Below, one piece after another: positions 11,672 to 22,988 of a DNA stretch of 64,000 nucleotides. Numbering within the stretch: the stretch's first letter is position 1; each line of letters opens with the position of its first letter. A program made the translations under genes and the position numbers. The notes beneath the pieces were generated by a model that saw only the letters and a program-made list of their open reading frames with translations, had not been told where the DNA came from and made no database searches. The stretch comes from Benincasa hispida (Eukaryota; Streptophyta; Magnoliopsida; Cucurbitales; Cucurbitaceae): positions 54,579,888-54,643,887 of the forward strand of contig NC_052351.1 of NCBI RefSeq assembly GCF_009727055.1, written 5' to 3'.

Positions 11672-13348
11672 TGATAATGGGCAGAAATGCACGTTATCAT
11701 AGTGCTAAGTTCTGCCCATTATCATAGTGCTAAGTTCTTAAACAATGTTGGATTGCGTTGATAGAATATGTTAAATTGCGTCCATTAAGCATAAAATTCT
11801 ATAATATTGCGGTCGCATGCATCCAACGCATTAGAGCAGTTGATCTTTATATTTTTGTGCAGAATATGCATTAACAAAATGCAAAGATTGCGATCATAGG
11901 AATACATTGGTTGAGTGCCACTTCACCGCAAGACTCTGCGTTGATCGTGCTCGCAAACATTCACCCAAGAAGAATCACCACAACATGGCGGGCGCATCCG
12001 AATGAAAGGACAATTAAGATCGATGGGATAGAAAGCTGACAGCAGTCGGATCCAAATTAAGTTGACAGTCGATAACGGTCACAAAGTACATCCAGCTTTA
12101 TCGGTGCCAATTATCCGGTGCTCAGTTAGGAATTAAAGTTGTCCCATCCGTACAACTGGGAGAGAGAAGCCGCCTTTCACCTTTGATGCCCTATAAATAC
12201 CATGTGCATTCTTTAAAGAAGGGGCTAAGTAGTCGATTACTTCATCACTTTACAAGTTCAAACCTCTGTTCATAGTGTTCTTTTCAATTTTACGGCAGAG
12301 CTAGAGAAGAGTGGTGATGTCGGAGATCGTCCAGGGCAACTCGAGAGAGAACCTTGGGGCATAAGAGCAGAGAGCGGGTCGACTCTCATGAAAGCGAAAA
12401 TATCTTTTTCAGCACGAGTAGAAACAGTGTAACGCTTGGCAGCAAGAAATTGCTCCATGCTCTTTACTATAATTGCATTGTTATTCTGTACATCATCCTA
12501 TATCTATTCAATGGAAGTTTTATTTCTACATCTGCTCACTCTCTTAATACGTATGAGTAGTTAAACTAGTTGAATGGGTTGAGAAGAACTAAGCTAACAT
12601 GATCTAGAAAGTTCATTGCTTGCGATTATCTTGTTTTATGTTGTGAAAAATACCCCTTTAGAGTTACTCGAGAGAGAATCTAAAGAAAGAACCTAATGTC
12701 TCGGGAGAGCTAGGTTAGAATCTGGACTCGAAAGAGCAAGATTAGGCTTGCATAAACAAGAGGTAGGGACTTAGAGATAAGCTCTGTTTGTCAACTTGCA
12801 TCGCATGCATCATAGGAATAGGAATGATATTATGTTGTCGAATATTTGTGTGAATGTCATGGTGTCATCGCATGAAAAGAGATAAAGGTTTATGTGTAAA
12901 CCCTGTAGACTTATCGCATATTTATCGCATGCGTTCTAGTCTACGAAGCCATGGCTTTCATGCCGAGAGGTGGTTTACTATTGTATGCATGTTGCATGAT
13001 CGCAAAGCATGAACGCATCCTAGTGAGTATTAGCCAAAACCCTTCTCAACCCATTCATCATATATTCATCGTATTTCCCGTTTACCAACTTTTTTCAAAC
13101 TCTGCAGCATTCGTTATTTATTTTCATCAACACAACAACAAACCCAACACTTATTTTTTTAATTAGTTACCGCAAGTTTTCATAAAAATCTCCAACGCAA
13201 CTATTTTCACAAGTCCCTGTGTTCGACCCTGGACTTACCAGGAAACTCAGAGGAATTTACACTTAGATTCTGCTAGTGAAACTTGAGTGCACAACGCAAT
13301 CCACCAACACATATTATCCATATTTCCATTTCATAAAACCAAGCATCA
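11672..13348 (+). repeat. 3' LTR of element B (Athila type), complete
   Basis: It starts TGATAATGGGCAG directly after a polypurine tract and ends CATCA at 13348, 1677 bp. The TATA box tataaata is at 12192-12199. The U5 side carries the conserved 'tccctgtgttcgaccc' block at 13214. A short duplication of 'atcatagtgctaagttct' lies at 11696-11740. Short ORFs inside carry no signature. Confidence 0.88.
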
Positions 13349-13352
13349 GTAT

Positions 13353-14145
13353 CGTACGCCACAAGCGATGCGGCGGTAGTCTCTAAGTTCTTAAAGAAAA
13401 ATATCTTCACTTGTTTTGGCACTCTACATGCCATAATAAGTGATGAAGGCTCCGACTTTGTTAATCACATCGTCAACAATTTGCTGCTTATATATAATAT
13501 CCTCCATAAAGTGGCCACCGCATACCATCCACAGACAAATGGTCAAGCTAAGTGTCCAACCGGGAAATCAAGCTGATATTAGAGAAGGTAGTGAAGCCTT
13601 CATGAAAAGATTGGGCAATAAAGCTGGACGATGCCTTGTGGGCATACAGAACTGCCTATAAGACACCTATAGGCATGTCCCCGTATGTGTTGGTGTTTGG
13701 AAAGGCATGTCATTTACCACTCGAGCTAGAGCATAAAGCACTGTGGGCGGTGAAAAAGCTAAATTTTGACTTAAAGGGTGCAGGGGAAGCAAGGAAACTT
13801 CAATTGGTCGAGCTGGAGGAATGGAGAATTCACACATACGAGAATGCAAAAATCTACAAGGAGCACGCAAAGCGCTGGCATGACAAACAATTATGCGAGA
13901 AGAATATCCAAGTCGGACAAAAGGTCTTACTATTCAATTTGCAGCTACGACTCTTTCCTGGGAAATTAAAGTCACATTGGTCCGGACCTTTCATAATCAG
14001 AGAGGTATTCCCACATGGCGCGGTTGAGTTATCAAATGAAGACGGAACCAATGCATTCAAAGTTAATGGGCAAAGAGTCCAAATATATCATGAAGAAGAC
14101 TTGCATCGCAAGGTCGCCTCCGTGCGCCTGAAGAACTCTGACTGA
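13353..14145 (+). pseudogene. Athila-like integrase remnant (element C)
   Basis: This begins in the catalytic core. In one frame, HAIISDEGSDFVNH (about 13430-13475) contains the second catalytic Asp, and HKVATAYHPQTNGQA (to about 13550) leads to the catalytic Glu. A frameshift falls right there, so the Glu is lost. After another shift the frame at 13636-14145 is open for 169 codons: [41 protein letters not shown], then [26 protein letters not shown], and a DNA-binding tail ending RLKNSD. It directly follows the LTR end of element B at 13348, so B's LTR adjoins a beheaded copy of the same family. Confidence 0.88.
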
Positions 14146-14470
14146 AAAAGAAGTGGGCGGTCCCTGCACAATCATGCGATTCAAATTCATCAGGGACGCA
14201 ATTTTTTGAAGTATCCATTGAAACCTTCAATTCATGAACTTATTTTTATCTCCTTATAGTTATTATCATTTCTTTATCTATTGCATTTCTTAAAAAGAGA
14301 GAGAGAGAGAGAGAGAGAAGAAAAACGCAACCAGCTACACGAAAGACGCAACCAGAACTTTGTTGTTTTTTTATTTGACTCTCTCAATGTTTTCTTGACA
14401 ATGATCATGGTGAACGATTGCAGAGGAGCTACACGAAAGACGCAACCAGCTTATTTCGACACCGCATAAC
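14146..14470 (+). other. Truncated 3' region of element C with GA microsatellite
   Basis: This short remnant follows integrase. A (GA)n run lies at 14296-14319. A 22-bp direct repeat beginning gctacacgaaagacgcaa occurs at 14334-14355 and 14428-14449. Polypurine tracts and LTR start are missing: the sequence jumps straight into the middle of an LTR at about 14471. Confidence 0.6.
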
Positions 14471-14865
14471 ATGAATGCATGAAAGACTTGTTGTTGTATG
14501 TATGTAGCATGATCGCATAACATGAACGCAATCTTAGGAAGTGTTAGCTAAAACCCTTCTCAACCTGTTCCCGTGCATACTCATTGTACTTTTGTATTAT
14601 TAACTCTTTTCTCAAATCCACCGCATAGACTTTATACTTTAAAAACACACCAACCAGTGCATTAATTTATTTGTTACCGCAAAGTAATAAAAAATTACCA
14701 TTGCATACTATTTCCTTAGTCCCTGTGTTCGACCCTGGGCTTATCAGGCAACTCAATAGGATTTATACTTAGATCTTGCTGAGAAAACTTGCATGCACAA
14801 CGCATATTCCACCATCGCATTCTACACCATTATTTCATTTCATTAACAAAATGAATCATGCATCA
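14471..14865 (+). repeat. 3' part of an Athila-type LTR (element C)
   Basis: This aligns with 12980-13348 of element B, sharing the stretch from 'catgatcgca' through 'aaaacccttctcaacc', the 'tccctgtgttcgaccctgg' block and a CATCA end at 14865. The first three quarters of the LTR, including the promoter, are deleted. Confidence 0.8.
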
Positions 14866-15829
14866 ATTAATCTTTTAAACAATGATGAAAGAATTATCTC
14901 ATTAAACCTCAAAACATCAAATTTGAATGTTACAATTACAAACTAAATGAACTAACAAAAAAAAAAAGTTGTAGAACATAAAAGGCATTGGAAACAACAC
15001 CGACACCTACATCTTCCAAATCAATAACTAATTAGAAGGCAATCCACTCTTTATCATCAACCAAGAAACAAAATAGGGTAGTATGGCAAAACTTCGTTAC
15101 CACAAACAAAATGCTTAATGAATTTCTTTATGCCAATAACTCTTTTACAGAAAGCCATGTCCAACAACTGCAAAATGGAAACCAGACTTCAGTCCCCACA
15201 ATAATGAAAGAATACTTAGCTACTAAATCCACTATAGCAACATAGCTGTGAAATTTTTTCTACTCAATTTGCACAAATAAATCAAGGAAAATCATGTCTA
15301 CATAGCTTTAACTAAATGTCTAAACAAAAAGATAAGCCCCACAACACAACCACCAATACCATGTCTTAATGTTCAATGTGTGCTCTTATGACCAACAAAG
15401 TTGAAACAACCAGAAGCCTGCAACTATGTTTTGGAAATGAGAAGTTAACCAAGTGGAATGGATTGACAAAGCACAATATAGGCACTAAACAACGATAGGT
15501 ACCAAAGCAGATAGAAAGAGTCAAGAGACTCAACTTTGAATTGGGATGGGATACGTGTATGAGATGGGATACGTGTATCATCAAGTCAAGTAAAAGTAAC
15601 AAAACACAACCTTCAAAATGAAATACATATAAGAGTTACAAATCCAAATGTCATTGAAAAGTTCTCTACTAATTCCTACGTTACATTGTACCTTTGTACA
15701 TAAAAGATGCATAACTGAAAATATGATGAAAATACAACAAACTATGGATCTATGAAAATACTTAAAATAACTTATGAGATTGCAACCGTGTTATTGGTCC
15801 TTCTTCAATACTTGTGACCACCTGCAATA
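14866..15829. other. Unassigned non-coding sequence
   Basis: About 960 bases, AT-rich, with no repeat family, ORF or motif I recognise. A minus frame at 15366-15602 is hydrophobic (repeated LIHVSHP) but has no other support. This may be the nearest thing to unique host DNA in the window. Confidence 0.4.
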
Positions 15830-16140
15830 TATGTCACACCCCTTCTGACTAATCCAAGCTTCAATAATAGTTGGATCTGTAGTTCCTTCGAAGGAAGTAA
15901 CACCTAAAGCTTGCAACAACTCTACTTGTACCTTCCTCCGAGTCCAATGGTACTTGTCCTAGCTTCTAGTCTAATTGTTGTACCGATCTATCTAAGAATT
16001 AGTCTTTGACCTCAGCCCCTAGTTGAGAATAACTTAACTCATTCTTACCTTCCTTGGCATATATTTCGGTAGCGTTGTGAGTTTTAGCTTGGGTTGCTTG
16101 CTAGGTCTACCACTTCTATTATTCCTCTACTCTAACTTTG
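15830..16140 (-). pseudogene. Chromovirus gag N-terminal fragment (element L)
   Basis: The minus strand at about 15965-15835 translates to a block resembling LLQALGVTSFEGTTDP followed by a IIEAWISQ-like segment, the start of the capsid domain in chromovirus gag. It lies just inside a degenerate primer site and LTR end at 16225 on the same strand, as expected for a 5' gag. Only about 100 codons are recognisable, and homology stops abruptly at about 15830 next to unassigned DNA. Confidence 0.55.
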
Positions 16141-16990
16141 AGTACTCCCCAGAACCCAAACCTTAGGTTCCCTAAACCTATGTCTAACTTCTGACATAAT
16201 CTCCAGGTTTTTCTAGAACCTACATGTCACACCCCATTCCAGATTTCCCTTCTAACCTAGAACGAAGCGTGAAGACGTTAAACATCACTTCTCTCTATGA
16301 CATCTAACGTCCCAAATCTTAACATATCCTGTACTTGATCAAACCCAAACTTCCGAACCCATTTTAAAAAAAATCTATGTTCCTTGACAGAGTTTAGGAA
16401 TTTGATTCAGTTTAAATCACAATACTTTTTAAATGGATTTACAGACCAACAGTAAGGATTATTTTGAACAAAACCTCCCATGACATTTAACTCACAAGTT
16501 CTAGCTGTTCTGGAATACTCTCAAATACATGCACAAACAATACAACAGATGTTTAACAACACTAGTGGCATTTGACGGCTCAGCAAGCACCAGGAACTTG
16601 TCGCTACCTGGGGTGGGGAAAAACATAAAACATGGAAAGCATGAGCTAAAGCCCAGTGAGTGGTAGTTTAATATAAACATAAGCTATCACTTTCTAAATC
16701 ATCAATAAAGTTTATCAAATCATTCAGTAAACCATTGAACAAACTATAAAAGATTCAACAACATCTCAAACACGTGCTGGTTTCAAAGTGGCATGATCAA
16801 CTCTCATAAGCACATTATAAAGCATTTAGTCGTTATCAGAAAACCAGACCAACTCTGTACTCAAATACTCATTTACAACGGCAGGTTACTTTGGACAAAG
16901 AATGCCCCTCGCGGTGTAAACCAAATCACAAAGTCATACGTGCATGCAGAGCTGCCTCAAGGCTAAGCATAAATACACACCACAGGCCTA

Positions 16991-17149
16991 GGTTACTCTA
17001 GACTCCCCGATATACTCTGGCCACATTTGACCCCGGTGGTAGCCCCCTGATAGCCTGGGTGGCACTATAGGCGCAAGTTCCTCTGGACTTTCTGGTATAC
17101 TCTGGCCACATCTGACCCTGGTAGCCTTCTGATCGCCTGAGCGATGCTA
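16991..17149. repeat. Two-unit tandem repeat, about 85 bp period
   Basis: Unit one starts at 16991 and unit two at 17076. Both contain 'atactctggccacat' followed by 'tgacc', then 'agcc..ctgat.gcctg'. It is an internal duplication within the LTR and accounts for the minus frame 16998-17198, which I do not call a gene. Confidence 0.75.
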
Positions 17150-18512
17150 CTGAAACACATTCAAGTAGTACGGGAAAATAACCATCTCTCGGGTACAAGA
17201 ATTAGTAGTTTGAAATCACTTTCACAAACATTCAACATTTTTAAATTCAACATCAAGAGGTCTTCATATAAAACAATACAAGTCACAATTGCGTAAACTT
17301 TGGTTCCAAACTACATTTTGATAAATCAAGATCGTATAAAACCATCGAGAGTTTAGAAATCACGGTTTAAACATTTTTGAAATATCAATCAAGTAAAACA
17401 AATCATGCCATCACATTTCATAAATCATAACATACTATAATATATAATTAGTTTCTATATCAAAACATTTGAAAGTAAACCACTCACTATTAATCGGCTC
17501 CTTCTCATAATTTCGGTTTTTCCATCTCCCGTTTATCCTGAAATTATATTGATAATCCTCTAGCTATCCTTCACATGACCATAATCCAATTATTTGAAAA
17601 TTAATCTTCACGTATAACCAATTTCACTTAAACTTTTGCCAAATCCCTTATTTGATCTAAGGTAGAGTTTGCTTTGTAATTTGTTCACTCAATTGCTCTA
17701 AAATTAACTCAAGACCTTAAAATTAATCTTCAATAAAAACTAATTCTATTCCAATTTTCCTTAATTTTTCTCATTAACCTAATTACTTTAAATTAACCCT
17801 TTAATCAACTTCAAAGTTGACTTAGGATCCCAATTTATTCTAATTTCAGGTTTAAGGTATCATAACAATACCAGTTGGATCCCTAATTATGTGAACACCT
17901 TAATTAACCTTAAAAATGATTTTCCAACTTTTAATGACGGACAATAGATGTCAGACAGAAGTCAACAGGAAAGTCAACTCTTTCTTTAACCTCTAGCCCA
18001 GAAATTTCTAGATTTCACCTCTGTTTTTCCAGTGAGCGTTTCAGACTTAAATTCATCATTTTACGGCCATTTAAAGCTTAATTAGCCTATACAAACATTT
18101 TACTCATCCTCTTAACTAACTTACCTCAAAGTTTGGACGTCCGAATTGCCCTAAAATGCCCGGAATTGACCAAACTCTCCACGGTACCCTTGTTTTTCCG
18201 GCGAGGAAAAGCAGAATTTTCAGAACATAAAATTAGAAATTCCAGCCAATAAATATAAAATAAAAGACCATGGAACTCTAGAAGGACCTTATATTTAACT
18301 TACCTTTAAATTTGGAGCTTCGAATTAGTCTCTAACTCCACGAATTTGCTAGAAATCCGAGCATCCTTTGTTTTCGCGATAACTCTAGCGCCACTGTTTT
18401 TCTTCATTTTCCTTACTTCCCTGGCCAAATTTCTTCAAATCAAGCCTCTTACGAGCTTCTTCTTTACTTAGTTTCAATTTTTTTTTAAATGCAGCATTCT
18501 CCAATCAAAATA

Positions 18513-18552
18513 TTGGTTAACCGTATTCTGAAACACGGAAAAAAATCATTGG
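18513..18552 (+). pseudogene. rps7: Plastid rps7-like fragment (NUPT candidate)
   Basis: Forty bases encode LVNRILKHGKKSL in the plus frame, which I recognise as part of plastid ribosomal protein S7; the nucleotide sequence also fits the plastid gene from memory. The surrounding frame (18489-18827, 112 codons) does not continue as S7 on either side, so this is a tiny nuclear copy of plastid DNA or a filler insertion. It sits inside chromovirus LTR sequence. No function is expected. Confidence 0.6.
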
Positions 18553-19558
18553 ATTTACGAGGTATCTATTATTATTCTTTTTTTACTGTAATGCCTTGTT
18601 TTGACTGTATCGCACTAATCGATTTTCGATGGAATGAAAAAGACATATATGGTAGAAATTTTCTTTCATTTTGCTCAATTTTCCTTCACAAGAACGGCCC
18701 TAATTCGAAAACAACTTTTTCCTCTTCTTCGGTCGGCCAAACTCAAAACAATTCGAAATTCCCTTTTTCTCTTCGTTTTCCACCTTCAATTTCCAGTTTA
18801 ACACGTGCCCAGATGATTAATACTTAACCTCAAAGCCATCCAATAAGAAATTTCAATAGAAAGCACCTTAATTCTTCCAAAATATCTCAAATTCTCTTTT
18901 TTTCCTCTTTCTCTCGGTTTTCCTATTAATTCACAAATTTCTAATCGAAATTAGCTGTAACATCCTTTAAGAAAAATGTTAATAAACCTCTTAGCTTACT
19001 AACCTCAAAATTTCAGCTTCAAATTCGATTTCTATAGCTCGAAAACTTTTAAACACTGAACCCTACTTAGATTGTCTGAAATTCAGTCTTAGCTCGACTT
19101 TTCCCTTAAATCTCCTTTGATTTTTAGCTAGCTTTTCCCAATAAGTCTTAAACAAGACAAATTTACTTTTAAAACTCATAAATTACCGAAATTTTACCAC
19201 ATTTCAAGATGTTGACTTTTTTTACTTTGACTTTGACCATTTGACATTTGACTTTTACAATGAACTTTGACCTATCCCGGGCATGTCAAATTCATCATCG
19301 AATTTACTTTACATGCTTAACTAGGTTTGTTACCTCAAATTATTCCTCCAATCCTTATTTCCTCTTCCTAAATGAAACAAATGTCAATCCAAATATTTTT
19401 ATTTTTAATTATAAATCTTAACAAGAGATCCACATCAAACTTTATCTCAAGTCCTCGAGTTCAATCTCAACTATGTGCTTCCTAATATCCCAAGAAAGAG
19501 TAGAAAAAGAGAGGGCTTACACTACATTAATTCCATCCTCAAGTTTTCCAGTAACTTT

Positions 19559-19636
19559 GCTTTGGTACCAACTTGTTACACACCCTCCCGAGCTCACGCC
19601 TCTTTTTGAGTGAAAGAGCTAAGTTCGAGAGGGGGG
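19559..19636 (-). repeat. Degenerate LTR end and iMet-like primer site (minus)
   Basis: The minus strand has an LTR-like end with 'gggagggtgtgtaa', followed by TTGGTACCAAAGC at 19559-19571, a two-mismatch version of the iMet site TTGGTATCAGAGC. The LTR body is missing to the right. It may be a scrap of another chromovirus beside element L. Confidence 0.45.
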
Positions 19637-19639
19637 TGT

Positions 19640-20071
19640 GATAATATAGGCATCCTTGTTTATATATTAATGAGAGAAAATGGTTGGACTTCTTAATTTA
19701 TATCTATTCAACTTAGATATGTCTAATGTAAAGAAATACTTTCATCTAAACTTTACAAGATCATGACTTTCAAATTGGCTATCAAAGGATGGTTTTTGCA
19801 AAAGTGAGTAGCCCACGACATACACACTACCTTTGGATATCTTGCAACCTTGTAGGTAACATATTATTGCTTCATGAATATTCCGCCCGAAAAAACAAAC
19901 GATGTTGAGTAGAACAACAAATTAAATTTACCAAATGATTACAAAGGTGAAAGTTTTATAAATGATAAAACCTTAATTATATTCATTATAAAAAGATTAA
20001 AAGAGAGAAATACAATGTTTGTATTTTGCATCTATGTCCATTCTAGATATAAAATTTATCTTATACAGTTG
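19640..20071. other. Unassigned AT-rich sequence
   Basis: No ORF, motif or repeat family recognised. It flanks the 5' end of LTR F. Confidence 0.4.
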
Positions 20072-20134
20072 TGATGACATGCAGAAATGCATGCCATCTT
20101 AGGCCTTTTATTTAGAATTATGAGGGTTGTTAAG
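20072..20134 (+). repeat. Left piece of Athila-type LTR F
   Basis: It begins TGATGACATGCAGAAATGC, an Athila-type LTR start with its own stem-loop. It is interrupted after 63 bases by element D; the sequence resumes at 32069. The last five bases (TTAAG) are repeated after element D. Confidence 0.7.
20130..20134 (+). repeat. Target-site duplication of element D (left)
   Basis: TTAAG here is repeated at 32064-32068, exactly outside the two LTR ends of element D. Confidence 0.85.
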
Positions 20135-22033
20135 TGATAACATGTAGAAATACAAGTTATTTATGCTGCCTTATTCAGATATTGCGGCCAAAAGAGAGTA
20201 AAATGCGTCGATTGTAGGAAAAGTAGCTGAGAAATACAATAATTATGAATTATCACAATTACACCCACTAACACCATCAAGATGGTAGAAAAAGATATTT
20301 TTATTCTGTTTTGTAGGAAACCAAGTCACTGCTTGCAATCAAGGCTCAAAGAGAAATTGAACAACGCATCTCCGTCTCATTACGCCCGTCAATCATCAAT
20401 GAAAAGATGATTAATGCAATGATAGTGCAATGCGACAGTCGATCCAGAGCTGAACTCCAACTGCATGCAGTAATAAAAAAAACACCACATGTGAGCACAC
20501 GATCGAAAGATGCAACTGAGCAACGCAAATGCGGAGGATGGTGACACGTGTACAACTAACCGTTATACATATTTGACGGACTGATTGCATAACAGAAGGA
20601 ATATTTATTCCACCATTCTCAGAATTTCCATAACAATAAGTCGGGTCCAAAAGTCAAGAGTCAAATCTTTTCACCTATAAATACCCTCATAGAATTCATA
20701 AAAGATATACTTGATACAAGGACTATTTGATACTAAACTATTGAGAGAGAGAGAGAGACTGAGATGAATGCTGATCGGAAGAAATCCGGGAAGAGAAGAG
20801 ACAAGGTCGCGAGGTGAGTCTCAGTGCAATTCTGCCAAATCCTCGCCATGAAGCTCTGTACTTAGATCCCTGCTACTGGTTGAGCAAGCCTAAGAGGGAA
20901 GTTCATCCTTCCACATGATCCATACGCCAACAAGCAAATCTCCATCCCGATCGGTGCCAAGACATTGGTGCTCATTTGTATTTGTTTCTAACTTTCCTTC
21001 ATCAATTGTATTTCATCTTCTTAATATCTTCATCCACAACCATGTATCAGACGCTAAATAGTATTATTGAATGTTTTTATCATTGTCATATCCATTTTTC
21101 TGTCTATTTTCGTTCCTCCATTAATCGTTTTATTCATGAAGTTTTCTTAATCCCTTGGTAATTAATATGGATTAAATGAGTAACTTAATCTATGCTAAAG
21201 AGATAAATGTGTTTAGCTAAGGCATGCTAGACGACATCTTCACCTGTGAGAGCAGAAGTGAAGATGCCATTTTGATCTATCGAGAGAAGGTTAGAAGAAT
21301 GGGTTAACTAAAGCGAGTAGTACTTCTAGAGATTGAAACAACCTTGCATTCATTACGTTTGTCTCTGTTTCACCATAGAGATGTGGGAACGCAGCCGATC
21401 ACCGAGAGGTGTACGTCAAGGGAAAAGCGAAACCGTACTTATAGCTTTAACACAATTAAGGACTTGCAATGTTTATATTAGTTATCTTTTTTCTTTTTGC
21501 TTCACACCTAAGACTTGCCACCACATTACACGATCTTTGTATAATCTTCACAGTCAGCCTTGACCTCGATATCTTGTACCGTGTAACCTGTATCTTGTAT
21601 CATCTTAGCTTAGGTTTACTTTATCACAATTTTTTTTATTATCGCATCTTTACCACTTTACTTTACTTTATCGCATGTTTAAATACTTTTACACATAACT
21701 CTTTTATAAATTGAAAACCCTTGGTCGCATGTATCACAAATGTAACGCAATAACCTAAAACAGTCCCTGTGTTTGACCTCAGATCATACCGAGAAACTTG
21801 CGATGGAATTATACTTGGTCCCAATGTAAGGAAACTTGTGACAATGCATAGCATACTACATGAACATTCATTAATAACGCATATCTAGAACTAGTATCGC
21901 ATAAAGTAAATAAAGTCATCATTCATCCATGCATTGTATGACATAAGATTAAAATGCATTGTTCATCAACAAGTTTATAGAATTTTTGTGTCTTTACAAG
22001 TTTATAGCAATGCATCACATTTTATGCTCATGA
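20135..22033 (+). repeat. 5' LTR of element D
   Basis: TGATAACATG start, TATA box tataaata at 20676-20683, GA-rich leader at 20743-20758, conserved 'gtccctgtgtttgacctc' near 21764, and end near 'gctcatga' before the primer site. It pairs with 30172-32063 along its whole length. Confidence 0.9.
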
Positions 22034-22039
22034 AGTTTA

Positions 22040-22057
22040 TGGCGCCATTACTGATTT
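22040..22057 (+). other. Degenerate tRNA-Asp primer site (element D)
   Basis: TGGCGCCATTACTGATTT keeps the first seven bases of the tRNA-Asp site; the rest has decayed. It lies six bases after the LTR end, as in the cleaner copies at 47081 and 56888. Confidence 0.65.
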
Positions 22058-22642
22058 ATTGTTTGAGTATGTTTGTGAAATTTTGCAGGATAGATCTCAT
22101 TGTACTAGTTGTTCAATGCGGAGAGCAGCCCGACAGTTTATAAGTACTGGTACCGAACCAAAATTCAAAGTTGACCCTGCGATCGAGCGTACCTTTCGTG
22201 CACGGGCACGTCAGAATCAAGCAAGACAAAAGAAAGTAGCGAGTAGGGCAGATAATAATGACAATGCGGTTCCCGTGGTAAATCAAGGAGCTGTACGGCC
22301 AGTGCAGGATCCCGTGTTCCTAGCCACTGATCGCAACATTGCCATGAGGAATTACGTGGCACCCAACCTTTACGACTTTTCACCTGGGATTTTGAGGCCT
22401 ATTTTTTAGGAGAACGCAAGGTTCGAAATAAAGTCGGTCATGCTACAAATGATCCAGAACGTAGAGCAATTTGAGGGTCTACAAGGTGAAGACCCGCATG
22501 CCCACTTGACAAGTTTTGTCGAAATGTGCGGCAACTTCTCACTACCTGGCATTACCTCGGAGAGTATTAGATTGTATTTATTCCCTTACACCTTGAGGGA
22601 CGAAGCCAAGAGGTGGGCTCACTCACTGGAGCCAAACGAGAT

Positions 22643-22663
22643 NNNNNNNNNNNNNNNNNNNNN
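22643..22663. other. Assembly gap (21 N)
   Basis: The sequence right of the gap (from 22664) restarts the gag segment already given at about 22472-22642, so the gap joins two overlapping or different gag copies. Confidence 0.95.
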
Positions 22664-22952
22664 GGGGTCTGCAAGGTGAAGACCCGCATGCCCACTTAAT
22701 CAGCTTTGTCGAAATGTGCGAAAACTTCTCACTACCTGGCGTTACCCCAGAGAGTATTAGACTGTATTTGTTCCCTTACACCTCTAGGGATGAAGCCAAG
22801 AGGTGGGCTCACTCACTGGAGCCAAACGAGATCACATCATGGGATCAACTGGTAGAGCGATTCATGAAGAAGTTCTTCCCATCGGCCGTCAACGCAAGGC
22901 GACGAAAGGACGTGATGAACTTCGAGCAAATGGAGAATGAGACCCTAAGCAC

Positions 22953-22988
22953 CTGTCTCTTATACACATCTATGTGTATAAGAGACAG
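22953..22988. other. Tn5 mosaic-end palindrome (sequencing adapter artefact)
   Basis: CTGTCTCTTATACACATCT followed by its inverse, 36 bases in all (two bases short of the standard 38-base Nextera junction). The gag sequence right of it repeats the 65-70 bases left of it, as expected when a mate-pair junction read joins two fragments. Confidence 0.95.

Larger units (their letters stand above)
16225..19335 (-). repeat. Long chromovirus-type LTR (element L)
   Basis: The plus-strand left edge is TGTCACACCCC at 16225, the signature LTR end of this superfamily on the minus strand. A degenerate primer site lies immediately outside it. The block 'aagcatgagctaaagcccagtgagtggt' near 16640-16670 has counterparts in the LTRs at 8600 and 61110. 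The right edge is uncertain; 19335 is an estimate. From 17500 the sequence is AT-rich with several degenerate copies of a 'ttacctcaaa..tt.gagcttcgaatt' module (18118, 18298, 19003). No gene is seen apart from the rps7-like scrap noted separately. Confidence 0.5.

Noticed and set aside
15366..15602. Hydrophobic minus ORF as a small membrane protein gene
   Set aside because: Short repeated residues, no recognisable promoter context or family; too weak to call.
18489..18827. A functional ribosomal protein S7 gene
   Set aside because: Only about 13 residues match; the frame neither begins nor continues as S7.
22953..22988. Mosaic ends as a natural bacterial-type transposon insertion
   Set aside because: There is no transposase or element body between the ends, and the back-to-back layout equals the library adapter junction.
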